A DNA stretch of 16,433 bases from JAQUCI01 sp964553255 (GCA_964553255.1 CAZKJS010000036.1:1-16433), one strand, 5' to 3'; shown: positions 7,649 to 14,935, numbered from the stretch's first letter. Numbers and translations are program-made. The notes: generated from the sequence alone by a model not told the origin.

Positions 7649-8273
7649 TGAAAAAAGACCTTTGGAAGATGTAGTTAGTGAGCTTAACGAAAAAGCTGAA
7701 GAATTCGCTTTGGTTGCTAAAGAAGATGTAAAGGATAGTGATGAAAAGACTAGATTATCAGCTGAAAAAATAGCTGATGATACCATAGAAGCGATTAAAA
7801 CCTTGATTGATCAAGTTGCTTTAAAGTATGAAGAAATTACAGAAAGTGAGAAATTCATTGAGTTTAGCGAAGTAATCAAGAAATTAACTAACAACTTGAT
7901 AACTGAGGGGAAAAACAAGATTGTTGAACTTAAAAACAACCCAGAGATCAAAGAAGGTTGGGAAAAGACCAAAGAACAAGCTGTAAATGCTGGTAGTAAA
8001 GTGGTAGGATCAATCAAAGAAAATGAAGAATTAATGGAAACATTAAATATCGTTAAAGGTGTTACGATCAATATTGCCAAGAAGTCAGCATCAGTTATCA
8101 AAAATGTATTTGATGATATTACTGAAAATCCAAAAGTAAAAGAAGGTATCGTTAAAGCTAAGGCCGCAACACTTGATGTTGCAGGTAAAGCGTATGATAA
8201 GTTGGAGGATTGGCTAAGTCCTGAAGAAGCAACGGTTGAAACTGAAGAGACTACCGATAGTACAGAGAAGTAA
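7638..8273 (+). CDS. YtxH-position amphipathic-helix protein without a membrane segment
   Basis: A 211-residue, Lys/Glu-rich protein predicted by eye to be nearly all helical. It contains two related segments, NPEIKEGWEKTKEQAVNAGSKV (101-122) and NPKVKEGIVKAKAATLDVAGKA (164-185), of the YtxH/LEA-like type. It ends in an acidic Thr/Glu tail. Standard YtxH proteins carry an N-terminal membrane segment; none is seen here, so this one is probably soluble or peripherally bound. It lies exactly where ytxH lies in Bacillus. The Shine-Dalgarno sequence AAGGAGG (7623-7629) is strong and inside the end of the upstream gene. Stress or envelope function is often guessed for such proteins; I cannot support a specific role. 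Confidence 0.75.
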   Translation: MSNNEKRPLEDVVSELNEKAEEFALVAKEDVKDSDEKTRLSAEKIADDTIEAIKTLIDQVALKYEEITESEKFIEFSEVIKKLTNNLITEGKNKIVELKNNPEIKEGWEKTKEQAVNAGSKVVGSIKENEELMETLNIVKGVTINIAKKSASVIKNVFDDITENPKVKEGIVKAKAATLDVAGKAYDKLEDWLSPEEATVETEETTDSTEK

Positions 8274-8285
8274 GCGGAGGTACTA

Positions 8286-9272
8286 ATGAAAAGAGTAACA
8301 ATTTACGATGTAGCAAATGAAGCTAATGTATCTTTGGCAACGGTTAGTCGAGTTATTAACGGTGTTGAGATTGTTCGTGCTGATACAAGAGATCGGGTTC
8401 AAGCTGCTATTGAAAAACTAGGATATAAACCAAACGCTATTGCTCAAGGTTTAGCGCTTAAGAAAACAACAATCATAGGTTTAGTAATTCCTGAAGCAAG
8501 TTTTACCTACACTGGACAAATTATCAACGGTTTACTTGATGTTGCCAAGATATATAAGTACAATATCATGCTACATACAGTTACTGAGGGTATCTCTGAA
8601 ATTAATGAAGTAGTTGAGAATATCATCAAATCACGAGTTGATGGTGTTGTGATTTACAGTGATAAATTACAAGAAAATGAACTATCAACACTAACCAAGT
8701 ATGAGATACCGATTGTAATTATTGGTAATAAAGCAGCTAAAGAAAAAATAAGTTCGGTTTATGTAAATATTGAAGAAGCAATCAATGAAGTTGTTGATAG
8801 CTATTTGTTTAAGGGAATAGATGATATCGTGATCATTGAAGATAGAAAAAATCGTAATTCTATTCAAAAGATGGTGGCTGGCGCTAGTAAGGCGTTTGAA
8901 AAACACGGTAGACAGTTTAATGGTCTACTCGAAATACCACCACAGTATCGTAGTTCTTATGAATTTTTAAGTGATTATCTAAAGGATCATACTCATAGTT
9001 TGGTATTAACTAATCGTGATTCTCAAGCGATGGCATGTATTAACGCTGCTAAGGAAATAGGCATTGATATTCCAGCTCAAATGGAAGTCATTTGCTTAAT
9101 TGATACTAAATATAACTCGATGGTAAGACCACAGTTATCTAGTTTCTTTATTCCCAGCTATGATCTTGGAGCAGTTGCGATGCGGGTGGTCACTAAGATG
9201 TTGCATAACGATAATGAAGAGAAGCCAATTGAGTTAAGTTATGTTTTTACTCCAAGACAAACAACAAAGTAA
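8286..9272 (+). CDS. ccpA: Catabolite control protein A (LacI family)
   Basis: CcpA is the LacI-family regulator that, bound to HPr-Ser46-P, controls carbon catabolite genes at cre sites. The 328-residue product has the N-terminal helix-turn-helix (TIYDVANEANVSLATVSRVI, 5-24), nearly identical to B. subtilis CcpA in the recognition helix. The hinge helix with GYKPNAIAQGLALKKTT (46-62) follows. A periplasmic-binding-type core comes next, with MVRPQLS (279-285) and YDLGAVAMR (292-300), the segments I associate with CcpA and HPr contact. It ends TTK like other CcpA proteins. CGGAGGT lies just before ATG 8286. It is the third gene of the unit starting at 7209, whose promoter has a cre-like palindrome, so autoregulation is plausible. 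The tyrS promoter starts 5 nt after its stop, with no visible terminator between. Confidence 0.9.
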   Translation: MKRVTIYDVANEANVSLATVSRVINGVEIVRADTRDRVQAAIEKLGYKPNAIAQGLALKKTTIIGLVIPEASFTYTGQIINGLLDVAKIYKYNIMLHTVTEGISEINEVVENIIKSRVDGVVIYSDKLQENELSTLTKYEIPIVIIGNKAAKEKISSVYVNIEEAINEVVDSYLFKGIDDIVIIEDRKNRNSIQKMVAGASKAFEKHGRQFNGLLEIPPQYRSSYEFLSDYLKDHTHSLVLTNRDSQAMACINAAKEIGIDIPAQMEVICLIDTKYNSMVRPQLSSFFIPSYDLGAVAMRVVTKMLHNDNEEKPIELSYVFTPRQTTK

Positions 9273-9276
9273 TAAT

Positions 9277-9306
9277 TTGACAAAACTTAGTAGATTTAAT
9301 TATAAT
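9277..9306 (+). promoter_or_regulatory. Sigma-A promoter of the T-box-tyrS unit
   Basis: A consensus TTGACA (9277-9282) and consensus TATAAT (9301-9306) are separated by 18 nt. The start is predicted near 9313, giving a leader of about 215 nt that holds the T-box. Confidence 0.85.
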
Positions 9307-9312
9307 AATGAA

Positions 9313-9508
9313 GCGATGAAAAGAAATAGTAATCTTGATAAACCTAAGAGAAGTCGTGGTTGGTGCAAACGATTGGTCATAGAAAGATGAATACAACTTG
9401 GAGCAGTCATAAAAAAATATGACCGTAACCGGCGTTAACGGATTTGAGCATATCTTTGATATGAAATTAAGGTGGTAACACGTTAAGCGTCCTTATCGAC
9501 GCTTTTTT
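9313..9508 (+). ncRNA. Tyrosine T-box riboswitch
   Basis: This leader senses uncharged tRNA-Tyr. The specifier loop has AGTA (9328-9331) opposite GAA (9389-9391) followed by the Tyr codon TAC (9392-9394). The distal Stem I carries the AGAG and GG..GGTGCAA-type elements (about 9346-9370). Two small hairpins follow (GTCATA/TATGAC and CATATC/GATATG). The T-box is at 9468-9482. The antiterminator can form as TAAGG (9468-9472), 7-nt bulge TGGTAAC (9473-9479), ACG, loop, CGT, CCTTA (9491-9495). The TGGT pairs with a tRNA 3' ACCA end. The competing terminator is AAGCGTC (9485-9491) / GACGCTT (9498-9504) plus T-run. The bulge departs from TGGNACC by one base. Specificity for Tyr agrees with tyrS downstream. 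Confidence 0.93.
9485..9508 (+). terminator. T-box-controlled terminator
   Basis: AAGCGTC / GACGCTT, 6-nt loop, followed by a T-run to 9508. It shares CCTTA (9491-9495) with the antiterminator, so the two exclude each other. Confidence 0.9.
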
Positions 9509-9527
9509 ATTTACCAAAGGAGCTAAT

Positions 9528-10778
9528 ATGAACTTTTATGAAGAATTAAAATGGCGAGGCCTTGTTAAAGATGTTACGGATGATGAAGGACTTAAAGCAA
9601 GATTGAATAAACCAATAACTTGCTATTGTGGTTTTGACCCAACGGGTGATTCTTTACATGTTGGTCATTTGCAGCAATTATTGTTGCTTAGAAGATATCA
9701 ACTTAATGGTCATCAACCGATTGCTTTATGTGGTGGAGCGACAGCGATGGTCGGAGATCCAAGACCGACAACTGAAAGAGCTTTACAGTCTTTAGAAACA
9801 ATAGCTAACAACGCTGAAGCAATTAAGGGACAACTTGCCAAGCTTTTAGATTTTAAAGCCAGTAATAAAGCAATCATGGTAAATAACTATGACTGGCTTT
9901 CAAAGATTGGAATCTTGGAGTTTTTAAGAGATTACGGTAAGTATTTCAATGTCAACTATATGATCAACAAAGATATTGTTTCATCAAGACTTGAAACCGG
10001 TATTTCATTTACCGAGTTCACTTATACGATATTGCAAGCAGCCGATTTCTTGCATTTATACGAAAATTACAATTGTGAACTACAAATTGGTGGAAGTGAT
10101 CAATGGGGTAATCTGACTTCTGGATGTGAATTGATCAGAAAAGTAAAACCTGAAGCTAAAGTTTTTGGCGTTACTAGTCCATTGATCACTCGTAATGATG
10201 GCAGCAAATTTGGTAAAAGTGAAGGTGGTAAGAGTGTTTGGTTAGATCCACAAAAAACTAACAGTTATGAGTTTTATCAATTCTGGTTAAACACTCCTGA
10301 TAGTGATGTTGTAGATTATTTAAAGCGCTTATCATTTAAGACCCCTGATATGATCAATGAACTAGCACAGCAACAAGGTGCGAATCCTCATTTGCGAATT
10401 GCGCAAAAAGCTCTAGCTGAAGAATTAACCTTATTAGTTCATGAAGAAGAAGGTTTAAAAACAGCCTTGAATATCACTGATACTTTGTTTGGTGGTGATA
10501 TTTCACAGTTAAGTGCTTCAGAGCTTAAAGATGGTCTGTATGATGCCCCAAAAACGGAAGTTGAAAGTGGTCATGATCTTACTGAAATACTGATTATCGC
10601 AAAGATTGCCGAAAGCAAAAGAGCGGCTCGTGAACTGATTAATAACAACTCAATCACCGTTAATGGCATAAAGGTTAATGATCCAACTATGATCATCAAA
10701 AAAGAAGACGCAATTGATCAAGAGCTGACAGTAATTAAAAAAGGTAAGAAATACTATTATGTTATAAGTTTTATCTAA
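9528..10778 (+). CDS. tyrS: Tyrosyl-tRNA synthetase
   Basis: A class I aminoacyl-tRNA synthetase that charges tRNA-Tyr in the cytoplasm. The 416-residue product has CGFDPTG (34-40) and the HIGH-type motif HVGH (44-47). The tyrosine-site segment TILQAADFLHLY (167-178), GGSDQWGN (188-195) and the KMSKS-type motif KFGKS (227-231) follow. A C-terminal S4-like RNA-binding domain (about 350-410, ESKRAARELINNNSITVNG) completes the bacterial TyrS layout. Length is normal. The Shine-Dalgarno sequence AAAGGAG is 6 nt upstream of ATG 9528. Expression is governed by the tyrosine T-box. The stop codon overlaps the terminator stem shared with the convergent gene. Confidence 0.97.
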   Translation: MNFYEELKWRGLVKDVTDDEGLKARLNKPITCYCGFDPTGDSLHVGHLQQLLLLRRYQLNGHQPIALCGGATAMVGDPRPTTERALQSLETIANNAEAIKGQLAKLLDFKASNKAIMVNNYDWLSKIGILEFLRDYGKYFNVNYMINKDIVSSRLETGISFTEFTYTILQAADFLHLYENYNCELQIGGSDQWGNLTSGCELIRKVKPEAKVFGVTSPLITRNDGSKFGKSEGGKSVWLDPQKTNSYEFYQFWLNTPDSDVVDYLKRLSFKTPDMINELAQQQGANPHLRIAQKALAEELTLLVHEEEGLKTALNITDTLFGGDISQLSASELKDGLYDAPKTEVESGHDLTEILIIAKIAESKRAARELINNNSITVNGIKVNDPTMIIKKEDAIDQELTVIKKGKKYYYVISFI

Positions 10779-10799
10779 AACAAGCGAAAGCTTGTTTTT
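10777..10799. terminator. Shared terminator between tyrS and VanZ-RDD gene
   Basis: AAAACAAGC (10777-10785) and GCTTGTTTT (10790-10798) form a 9-bp stem with a GAAA tetraloop, ending in a T-run toward tyrS. It overlaps both stop codons. The reverse direction also has TTTT after the stem, so it may act on both strands, more strongly for tyrS. Confidence 0.88.
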
Positions 10800-11949
10800 A
10801 TTCAATTTTTATTGTGCTAATATTCTTCGTTTTACTCATTATTTCATAACTTAATAGACGATTTTTACTGAAAATGGCCATGAAGAAATGAATCACAGCG
10901 AGTACAAAGATCAATGTAATAAATATGATCGCAAATATTAAGATAATATTCATCAAGTAGTGTTGCTTACTCATAAACGTTAATAAGCTGATTATCGTAA
11001 ATGGAGCAGGCAAAATGATAAAGTAAAGCAAACCATAACGATAAAGATAATGATAAAATTGTATTTTAGTTTGATCACTTGCGATAACTCTTATTCTAAC
11101 CATATATTTACCCAATGTATAACCATTAGTAAATGTTGGAATAATCACAAAAACTAATATAACAGCTAAAACATATAAGACAAAGAAAGAACTAACACTA
11201 ATTGAGAATAATGATAGTGTACTTGGTATATTAAATATCAAATCGCTGAAGATGATGAGTAAAAAGATACAACTCCAATCAATGATAATGGCAAGTATAC
11301 GACGAGGGTAACTTACGATAGTACCTTTTTGATATGCTTTTTGATCAATAGTCTCACGTTTTGGTAAGAAGAAACTAAACATCGGTGTGATCAAGTATCC
11401 TAGCATTCCACCAAAAGTATTGGTGATCAAATCGTCAATGTCGAAAATTCGATAAGCTTTTGGGTAAATACCATACAACCCACTTAATTGTGTTAACTCA
11501 AAAAACAGTGTTAGCAAAAATGTAAGAGTTAAAACTTGAAGCCACGATCTTTTGAAATAGTAACGAAGGTAGATGCCAAAAGGCATAAACAGCATGATAT
11601 TAAAAAACACCGTTGTAAAAGAAGTTGAAAGTAAAGCATCAATATACGTACTTGGATCTTGCCATATAAACTTTGATTTCATAATAAAATCATTAACGAA
11701 CATAAAAGGAGTGAGTTGAGGTGTTATGACTTTCATCTGCTCAACCGTTTCAAAAGATGGTAAAGGAAGTATTACCAACAAATAACAGCACAGCAAGTAA
11801 AAGACAAAAGAATAAATGATCAATGTTCTGATCATAACAATAGAACCATATTTTCGATACTGGCTTACCATGTATGGAATCGTAATGAATAAGGCAATAA
11901 AGGGAAATAGTAAGACTCCGGTTCTGATTTGGGGTATAAAGTATCTCAT
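10798..11949 (-). CDS. VanZ-RDD domain fusion membrane protein
   Basis: A 383-residue multi-spanning membrane protein joining two domains. The VanZ-like domain (about 40-195) shows FFNIMLFMPFGIYLR (115-129), FFELTQ (149-154) and FDIDDLITNTFGG (169-181). The RDD domain (about 212-370) begins PRRILAIIIDW (215-225) and contains TLGKYMVRIRVI (278-289). VanZ itself is linked to low-level teicoplanin resistance, but most VanZ-domain proteins have no known role; RDD domains are also poorly understood and some have been linked to ion or solute transport. I therefore give no function beyond a probable envelope role. AAAAGG precedes the start by 9 nt. Its promoter is divergent from the lipoprotein-MurJ unit. 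It ends convergently against tyrS. Confidence 0.88.
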   Translation of the reverse strand: MRYFIPQIRTGVLLFPFIALFITIPYMVSQYRKYGSIVMIRTLIIYSFVFYLLCCYLLVILPLPSFETVEQMKVITPQLTPFMFVNDFIMKSKFIWQDPSTYIDALLSTSFTTVFFNIMLFMPFGIYLRYYFKRSWLQVLTLTFLLTLFFELTQLSGLYGIYPKAYRIFDIDDLITNTFGGMLGYLITPMFSFFLPKRETIDQKAYQKGTIVSYPRRILAIIIDWSCIFLLIIFSDLIFNIPSTLSLFSISVSSFFVLYVLAVILVFVIIPTFTNGYTLGKYMVRIRVIASDQTKIQFYHYLYRYGLLYFIILPAPFTIISLLTFMSKQHYLMNIILIFAIIFITLIFVLAVIHFFMAIFSKNRLLSYEIMSKTKNISTIKIE

Positions 11950-11970
11950 TGCACACTACCTTTTCAATAC

Positions 11971-11999
11971 ATTATATTCTACCACAACCTTTATTATAA
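11971..11999 (-). promoter_or_regulatory. Putative promoter of the VanZ-RDD gene
   Basis: On the minus strand a consensus TATAAT (11976-11971) follows a weak TTATAA -35 (11999-11994) with 17-nt spacing. The start is predicted near 11964, the first base of AAAAGG, giving a leader of about 15 nt. Confidence 0.55.
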
Positions 12000-12021
12000 C
12001 ATTAGATAAAACTGAAATTAG

Positions 12022-12050
12022 AGTGTATGAAAATATAAATATGCTATAAT
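12022..12050 (+). promoter_or_regulatory. Extended -10 promoter of the lipoprotein-MurJ unit
   Basis: TGC-TATAAT (12042-12050) is a good extended -10; the -35 region (AGTGTA, 12022-12027) is poor. The predicted start is near 12056-12057, at AGAGGTG, for a leader of about 11-12 nt. It is divergent from the VanZ-RDD promoter. Confidence 0.7.
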
Positions 12051-12067
12051 ACCATAGAGGTGTTGAT

Positions 12068-12655
12068 ATGCGTAAGATATTGATCATGATCATATTTGTT
12101 GTTTTTTTAGGTGGTTGCGCAAGCAAGAGTGACTCTATAGATAAAATCAAGCTTGAGAACTATTCGTATATATACCAAACAATAACCGATAACGACACTT
12201 TCAATGCGGTCGCTAATTATTATGATTTGCAAGTTGTCATGACTAAGATTGATGATCAACAATATCGTTATGATATCATTATTGATAATCCCAAAATTGC
12301 CATGTACGATATAAAAATGATGGCAGTTGAGAATAATATTGATTATAGTTTAGCAGATAAGATGATGCCGAGTATTGGTATTTTTGATGATGAAGAATTC
12401 AATATGGTTCCATTTCAAGTTAATAAGGATTTGGGTTATGTTAAGGGATTGGTGATCAGTGGATTAACTGATAAACCAATCGTAAATCTGAAAATAAGAA
12501 TTGTATGGAAAGATTATTCGAAAGTTGAAGAAACAAAGGAATATTTTAACATAACAGTCGATTATAATAGTCAAAGTCCATTAGTTAATGATGCTGAAGA
12601 TGAAGTAGTTGATGAAGTGATCGATGATGTAACTGATGAAGTAACGGAAGAGTAG
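12068..12655 (+). CDS. Putative lipoprotein of unknown function
   Basis: I do not recognise the family. The 195-residue product begins MRKILIMIIFVVFLGGCASK: a positive start, hydrophobic segment and a good lipobox (LGGC), so it should be lipid-anchored outside the membrane. The middle has alternating hydrophobic stretches that look beta-rich (YRYDIIIDNPKIAMYDIKMM, LKIRIVWKDY), possibly an immunoglobulin-like or similar fold. The tail is made of DEVV, DEVI, DDVT, DEVT repeats encoded by four 12-bp tandem units and ends EE. AGAGGTG lies 5 nt before ATG 12068. It is followed after 4 nt by the MurJ-type flippase, suggesting joint expression. Confidence 0.78.
   Translation: MRKILIMIIFVVFLGGCASKSDSIDKIKLENYSYIYQTITDNDTFNAVANYYDLQVVMTKIDDQQYRYDIIIDNPKIAMYDIKMMAVENNIDYSLADKMMPSIGIFDDEEFNMVPFQVNKDLGYVKGLVISGLTDKPIVNLKIRIVWKDYSKVEETKEYFNITVDYNSQSPLVNDAEDEVVDEVIDDVTDEVTEE
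12599..12646 (+). repeat. Four tandem 12-bp units in the lipoprotein 3' end
   Basis: GATGAAGTAGTT, GATGAAGTGATC, GATGATGTAACT and GATGAAGTAACG lie head to tail, each coding for D-(E/D)-V-(V/I/T). They give the lipoprotein an acidic tail that could vary in length by slippage. Confidence 0.85.
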
Positions 12656-12659
12656 ATAT

Positions 12660-14306
12660 ATGTCACAAAAAAAACAAACACTTATCTTAGGTGCTTTGAC
12701 TAGTTCCGCTGGGATTTTTGTCACAAAATTACTAGGGATTTTTTATATGGTCCCTTTTACGGCGTTGGCTTCGGAGGCTAATCTTGATTTTTACTCATAT
12801 GCTTATGGTATTTATCAAATTCTTTTAAATATTTCTTTAGCGGGATTACCATTTGCGATTGCGACGATGGTCGCAAAGTATTATTTAAAAGAGGATTATA
12901 AAGCTATTGTTTATATTAAGAAGCTGGCTAACTATACGATGATTGGTTTTGGTGTTATTGCTTTTGGTGTTGTTTGGCTTTTTGCAACACCGATCGCTAC
13001 TTATATCACACCTGATCAAATTACTCCAGCTGATTTAGAAAAATCTAAGAATGTTATCATGGTCATTGCGTTGGCTTTTTTTACTGTTCCTTTACTTAGT
13101 AGTTATCGAGGGGTTTTTCAAGGCTTAAAGGATATGAAGACGTATGCTTTATCGCAAGTATTAGAACAGTTTTCGCGAATTGCGTTTCTTTTAACATTTG
13201 GTTTTATTGCGGTAGCGATTTTTAAGCAGGATGGTATCTGGGCAGTATATGGGGCTGTTGGTGGAGCGTTTATTGCTTCTGCAATATCAATTGCTCATAT
13301 TCTTTTATTTCGACGTAAACAACTTAATAAACTACAAATATTGGCTAATCAACAAGAAAACGATACCGCTGAGCGTAGGCTTTTAGGTCGCGAACTTTTC
13401 AATTTCGCTATTCCATATTTACTAGTAACATTTTTAGGTAATAGTCTTAATATCGTTAATACGACATTCTTTGCTAGCGCTATGGATTTAGCAGGACAAA
13501 ATGCTGAAAATACCCGGTTACTGTATTCAATGGTTATGTTAACTACGGGTAAGCTTACATCTATTCCCCAGTTTTTAGCTACTGGTTTTGGGGTAGCGAT
13601 CGTTCCTTATGTAACAACTTGTTATGAAAAAGGTGATTTCAAGATGTTGAGAAGGTATGTTTTGGATGCACTTGATAGTGTGTTGTATTTGGCATTACCA
13701 TTATGTTTCTTCTTGTTTGCGATTGAAACTGAAATTTATTATGTTATGTATGGAAGTCAAACTAGTTATATATTAGGTGGTGAAGTATTAAAATGGGCTT
13801 CTCTTACTGCACTTTTAGGAACGATATCGCCGGTTGTAAATGGCCTTATGATGGCTATCAGACTTAGAAAGAGCAATATCATTATCATGGGCATTGGTTT
13901 TATCGTTAAATTTGTGGCTTTTTTCCCATTAATTTATCTTTTTGGTTATTCTGGTGCGATAACAAGTAGTGCATTATGTAGCATTGTAATTATTTTATTG
14001 GATTTATACATGATAAATCGTCAATACAAGATTAACTTCAAACCAACATTGTTTAAAATAATGTTTATGATAATTGGTTTATTAGCGATGTATGGTAGTT
14101 TTTATCTGTTGCGATTGATGGGTCTAAACGTTATTGATCAACCGCGCTTGATTGCTACTTTAGAGCTTGCTGTTTATGGTGTTGTTGGAATTGTAGTTTA
14201 TCTACTTGTTACCTCATATTTAAAACTTCCTGAAACGATATTTCAAATCAAAAATGAAAATATCCTCAGCTATCTAAAACGAAGAATTTTTAAAACTTCA
14301 GACTAA
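12660..14306 (+). CDS. murJ: YtgP/MurJ-type lipid II flippase (MOP superfamily)
   Basis: A 548-residue polytopic membrane protein of the polysaccharide-transport/SpoVB/YtgP branch of the MOP superfamily. The B. subtilis member YtgP is MurJ, which moves lipid II across the membrane for peptidoglycan synthesis. Visible family segments are the N-terminal SSAGIFVTKLLGIFYMVPF (16-34), the YGIYQILLNISLAGLPFAI stretch, VPLLSSYRGVFQGLKDM and SQVLEQFSRI. About 14 hydrophobic segments run through the protein, as expected. The C-terminus is basic. No strong Shine-Dalgarno sequence precedes ATG 12660; GGAAGAG (12646-12652) at the end of the lipoprotein gene and the 4-nt spacing suggest coupled translation. 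An O-antigen-type or capsule flippase is less likely given the family motifs and the murC context. Confidence 0.85.
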   Translation: MSQKKQTLILGALTSSAGIFVTKLLGIFYMVPFTALASEANLDFYSYAYGIYQILLNISLAGLPFAIATMVAKYYLKEDYKAIVYIKKLANYTMIGFGVIAFGVVWLFATPIATYITPDQITPADLEKSKNVIMVIALAFFTVPLLSSYRGVFQGLKDMKTYALSQVLEQFSRIAFLLTFGFIAVAIFKQDGIWAVYGAVGGAFIASAISIAHILLFRRKQLNKLQILANQQENDTAERRLLGRELFNFAIPYLLVTFLGNSLNIVNTTFFASAMDLAGQNAENTRLLYSMVMLTTGKLTSIPQFLATGFGVAIVPYVTTCYEKGDFKMLRRYVLDALDSVLYLALPLCFFLFAIETEIYYVMYGSQTSYILGGEVLKWASLTALLGTISPVVNGLMMAIRLRKSNIIIMGIGFIVKFVAFFPLIYLFGYSGAITSSALCSIVIILLDLYMINRQYKINFKPTLFKIMFMIIGLLAMYGSFYLLRLMGLNVIDQPRLIATLELAVYGVVGIVVYLLVTSYLKLPETIFQIKNENILSYLKRRIFKTSD

Positions 14307-14329
14307 AAAAACCACCGAATTGGTTTTTT
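14306..14329. terminator. Bidirectional terminator between murJ and rpsD
   Basis: AAAAAACCA (14306-14314), a 6-nt loop, and TGGTTTTTT (14321-14329) form a 9-bp stem with T-runs on both strands, between convergent genes. It begins at the last base of the murJ stop. Confidence 0.9.
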
Positions 14330-14332
14330 ATG

Positions 14333-14935
14333 TTACTGGTTATAGAATTGAACAACTAATGCTTCATTGATATCTGGGTTTAATTCATTTCTTTCTGGTA
14401 AGCGAACATAAGTGCCTTTGCGATTGTCTTTATCAAGGCTTACGTAAGCTACAGTATTCAATGTTTTTTCAAGGGCATCAGCGACTAGACTTAATTTCTT
14501 TGAGGCTTCTTTTAATTCAATAACCGTATTCGGCTTAACTATGAATGAAGGAATATCTACCTTCTTGCCATCTACCAAGATATGACCATGATTTACCAAC
14601 TGACGAGCACCACGACGAGTGTTCGCAAAGCCTAAGCGATATACAAGATTATCTAAACGGCTTTCTAACATAAACAAGAAGTTATGACCAGTAACACCGT
14701 TCATCTTACTTGCTTTTAAGAAGGTGTTGTAGAATTGTCTTTCATTTACTTGATATAAATATCTGATTTTTTGTTTTTCACGAAGTTGTAAACCATAGTT
14801 TGATAACTTCATTCTTCTGGTTGGTCCATGTTGACCAGGAGCGTACTGTCTCTTCTTTAATTCTTGTCCAGTTTCTAAGATTGAGAAACTCAGACGACGG
14901 GCAACCTTATGGGTTGGTCCTTTAATTCTTGCCAT
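14333..14935 (-). CDS. rpsD: 30S ribosomal protein S4
   Basis: S4 binds 16S rRNA early in 30S assembly and in B. subtilis represses its own mRNA. The 200-residue product begins MARIKGPTHKVARRL and has YAPGQHGP, YGLQLREKQKIRYLY, NERQF, and the S4 RNA-binding domain at about 90-150 (SRLDNLVYRLG, ARQLVNHGHILVDG, VDIPSF). It ends INEALVVQFY. No N-terminal zinc cysteines are present, so this is the zinc-free form. I chose ATG 14935 because AGGGAGG lies 8 nt upstream and the N-terminus matches the family; a longer in-frame reading to 14992 has no Shine-Dalgarno sequence and would add a Cys-rich stretch. It is transcribed alone, from a promoter 170 nt further upstream. Confidence 0.98.
   Translation of the reverse strand: MARIKGPTHKVARRLSFSILETGQELKKRQYAPGQHGPTRRMKLSNYGLQLREKQKIRYLYQVNERQFYNTFLKASKMNGVTGHNFLFMLESRLDNLVYRLGFANTRRGARQLVNHGHILVDGKKVDIPSFIVKPNTVIELKEASKKLSLVADALEKTLNTVAYVSLDKDNRKGTYVRLPERNELNPDINEALVVQFYNQ

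Noticed and set aside
8286..9272. ccpA product as a sugar-operon repressor such as RbsR
   Set aside because: The MVRPQLS and YDLGAVAMR segments and near-identical recognition helix favour CcpA, and the gene lies after the ytxG-ytxH pair.
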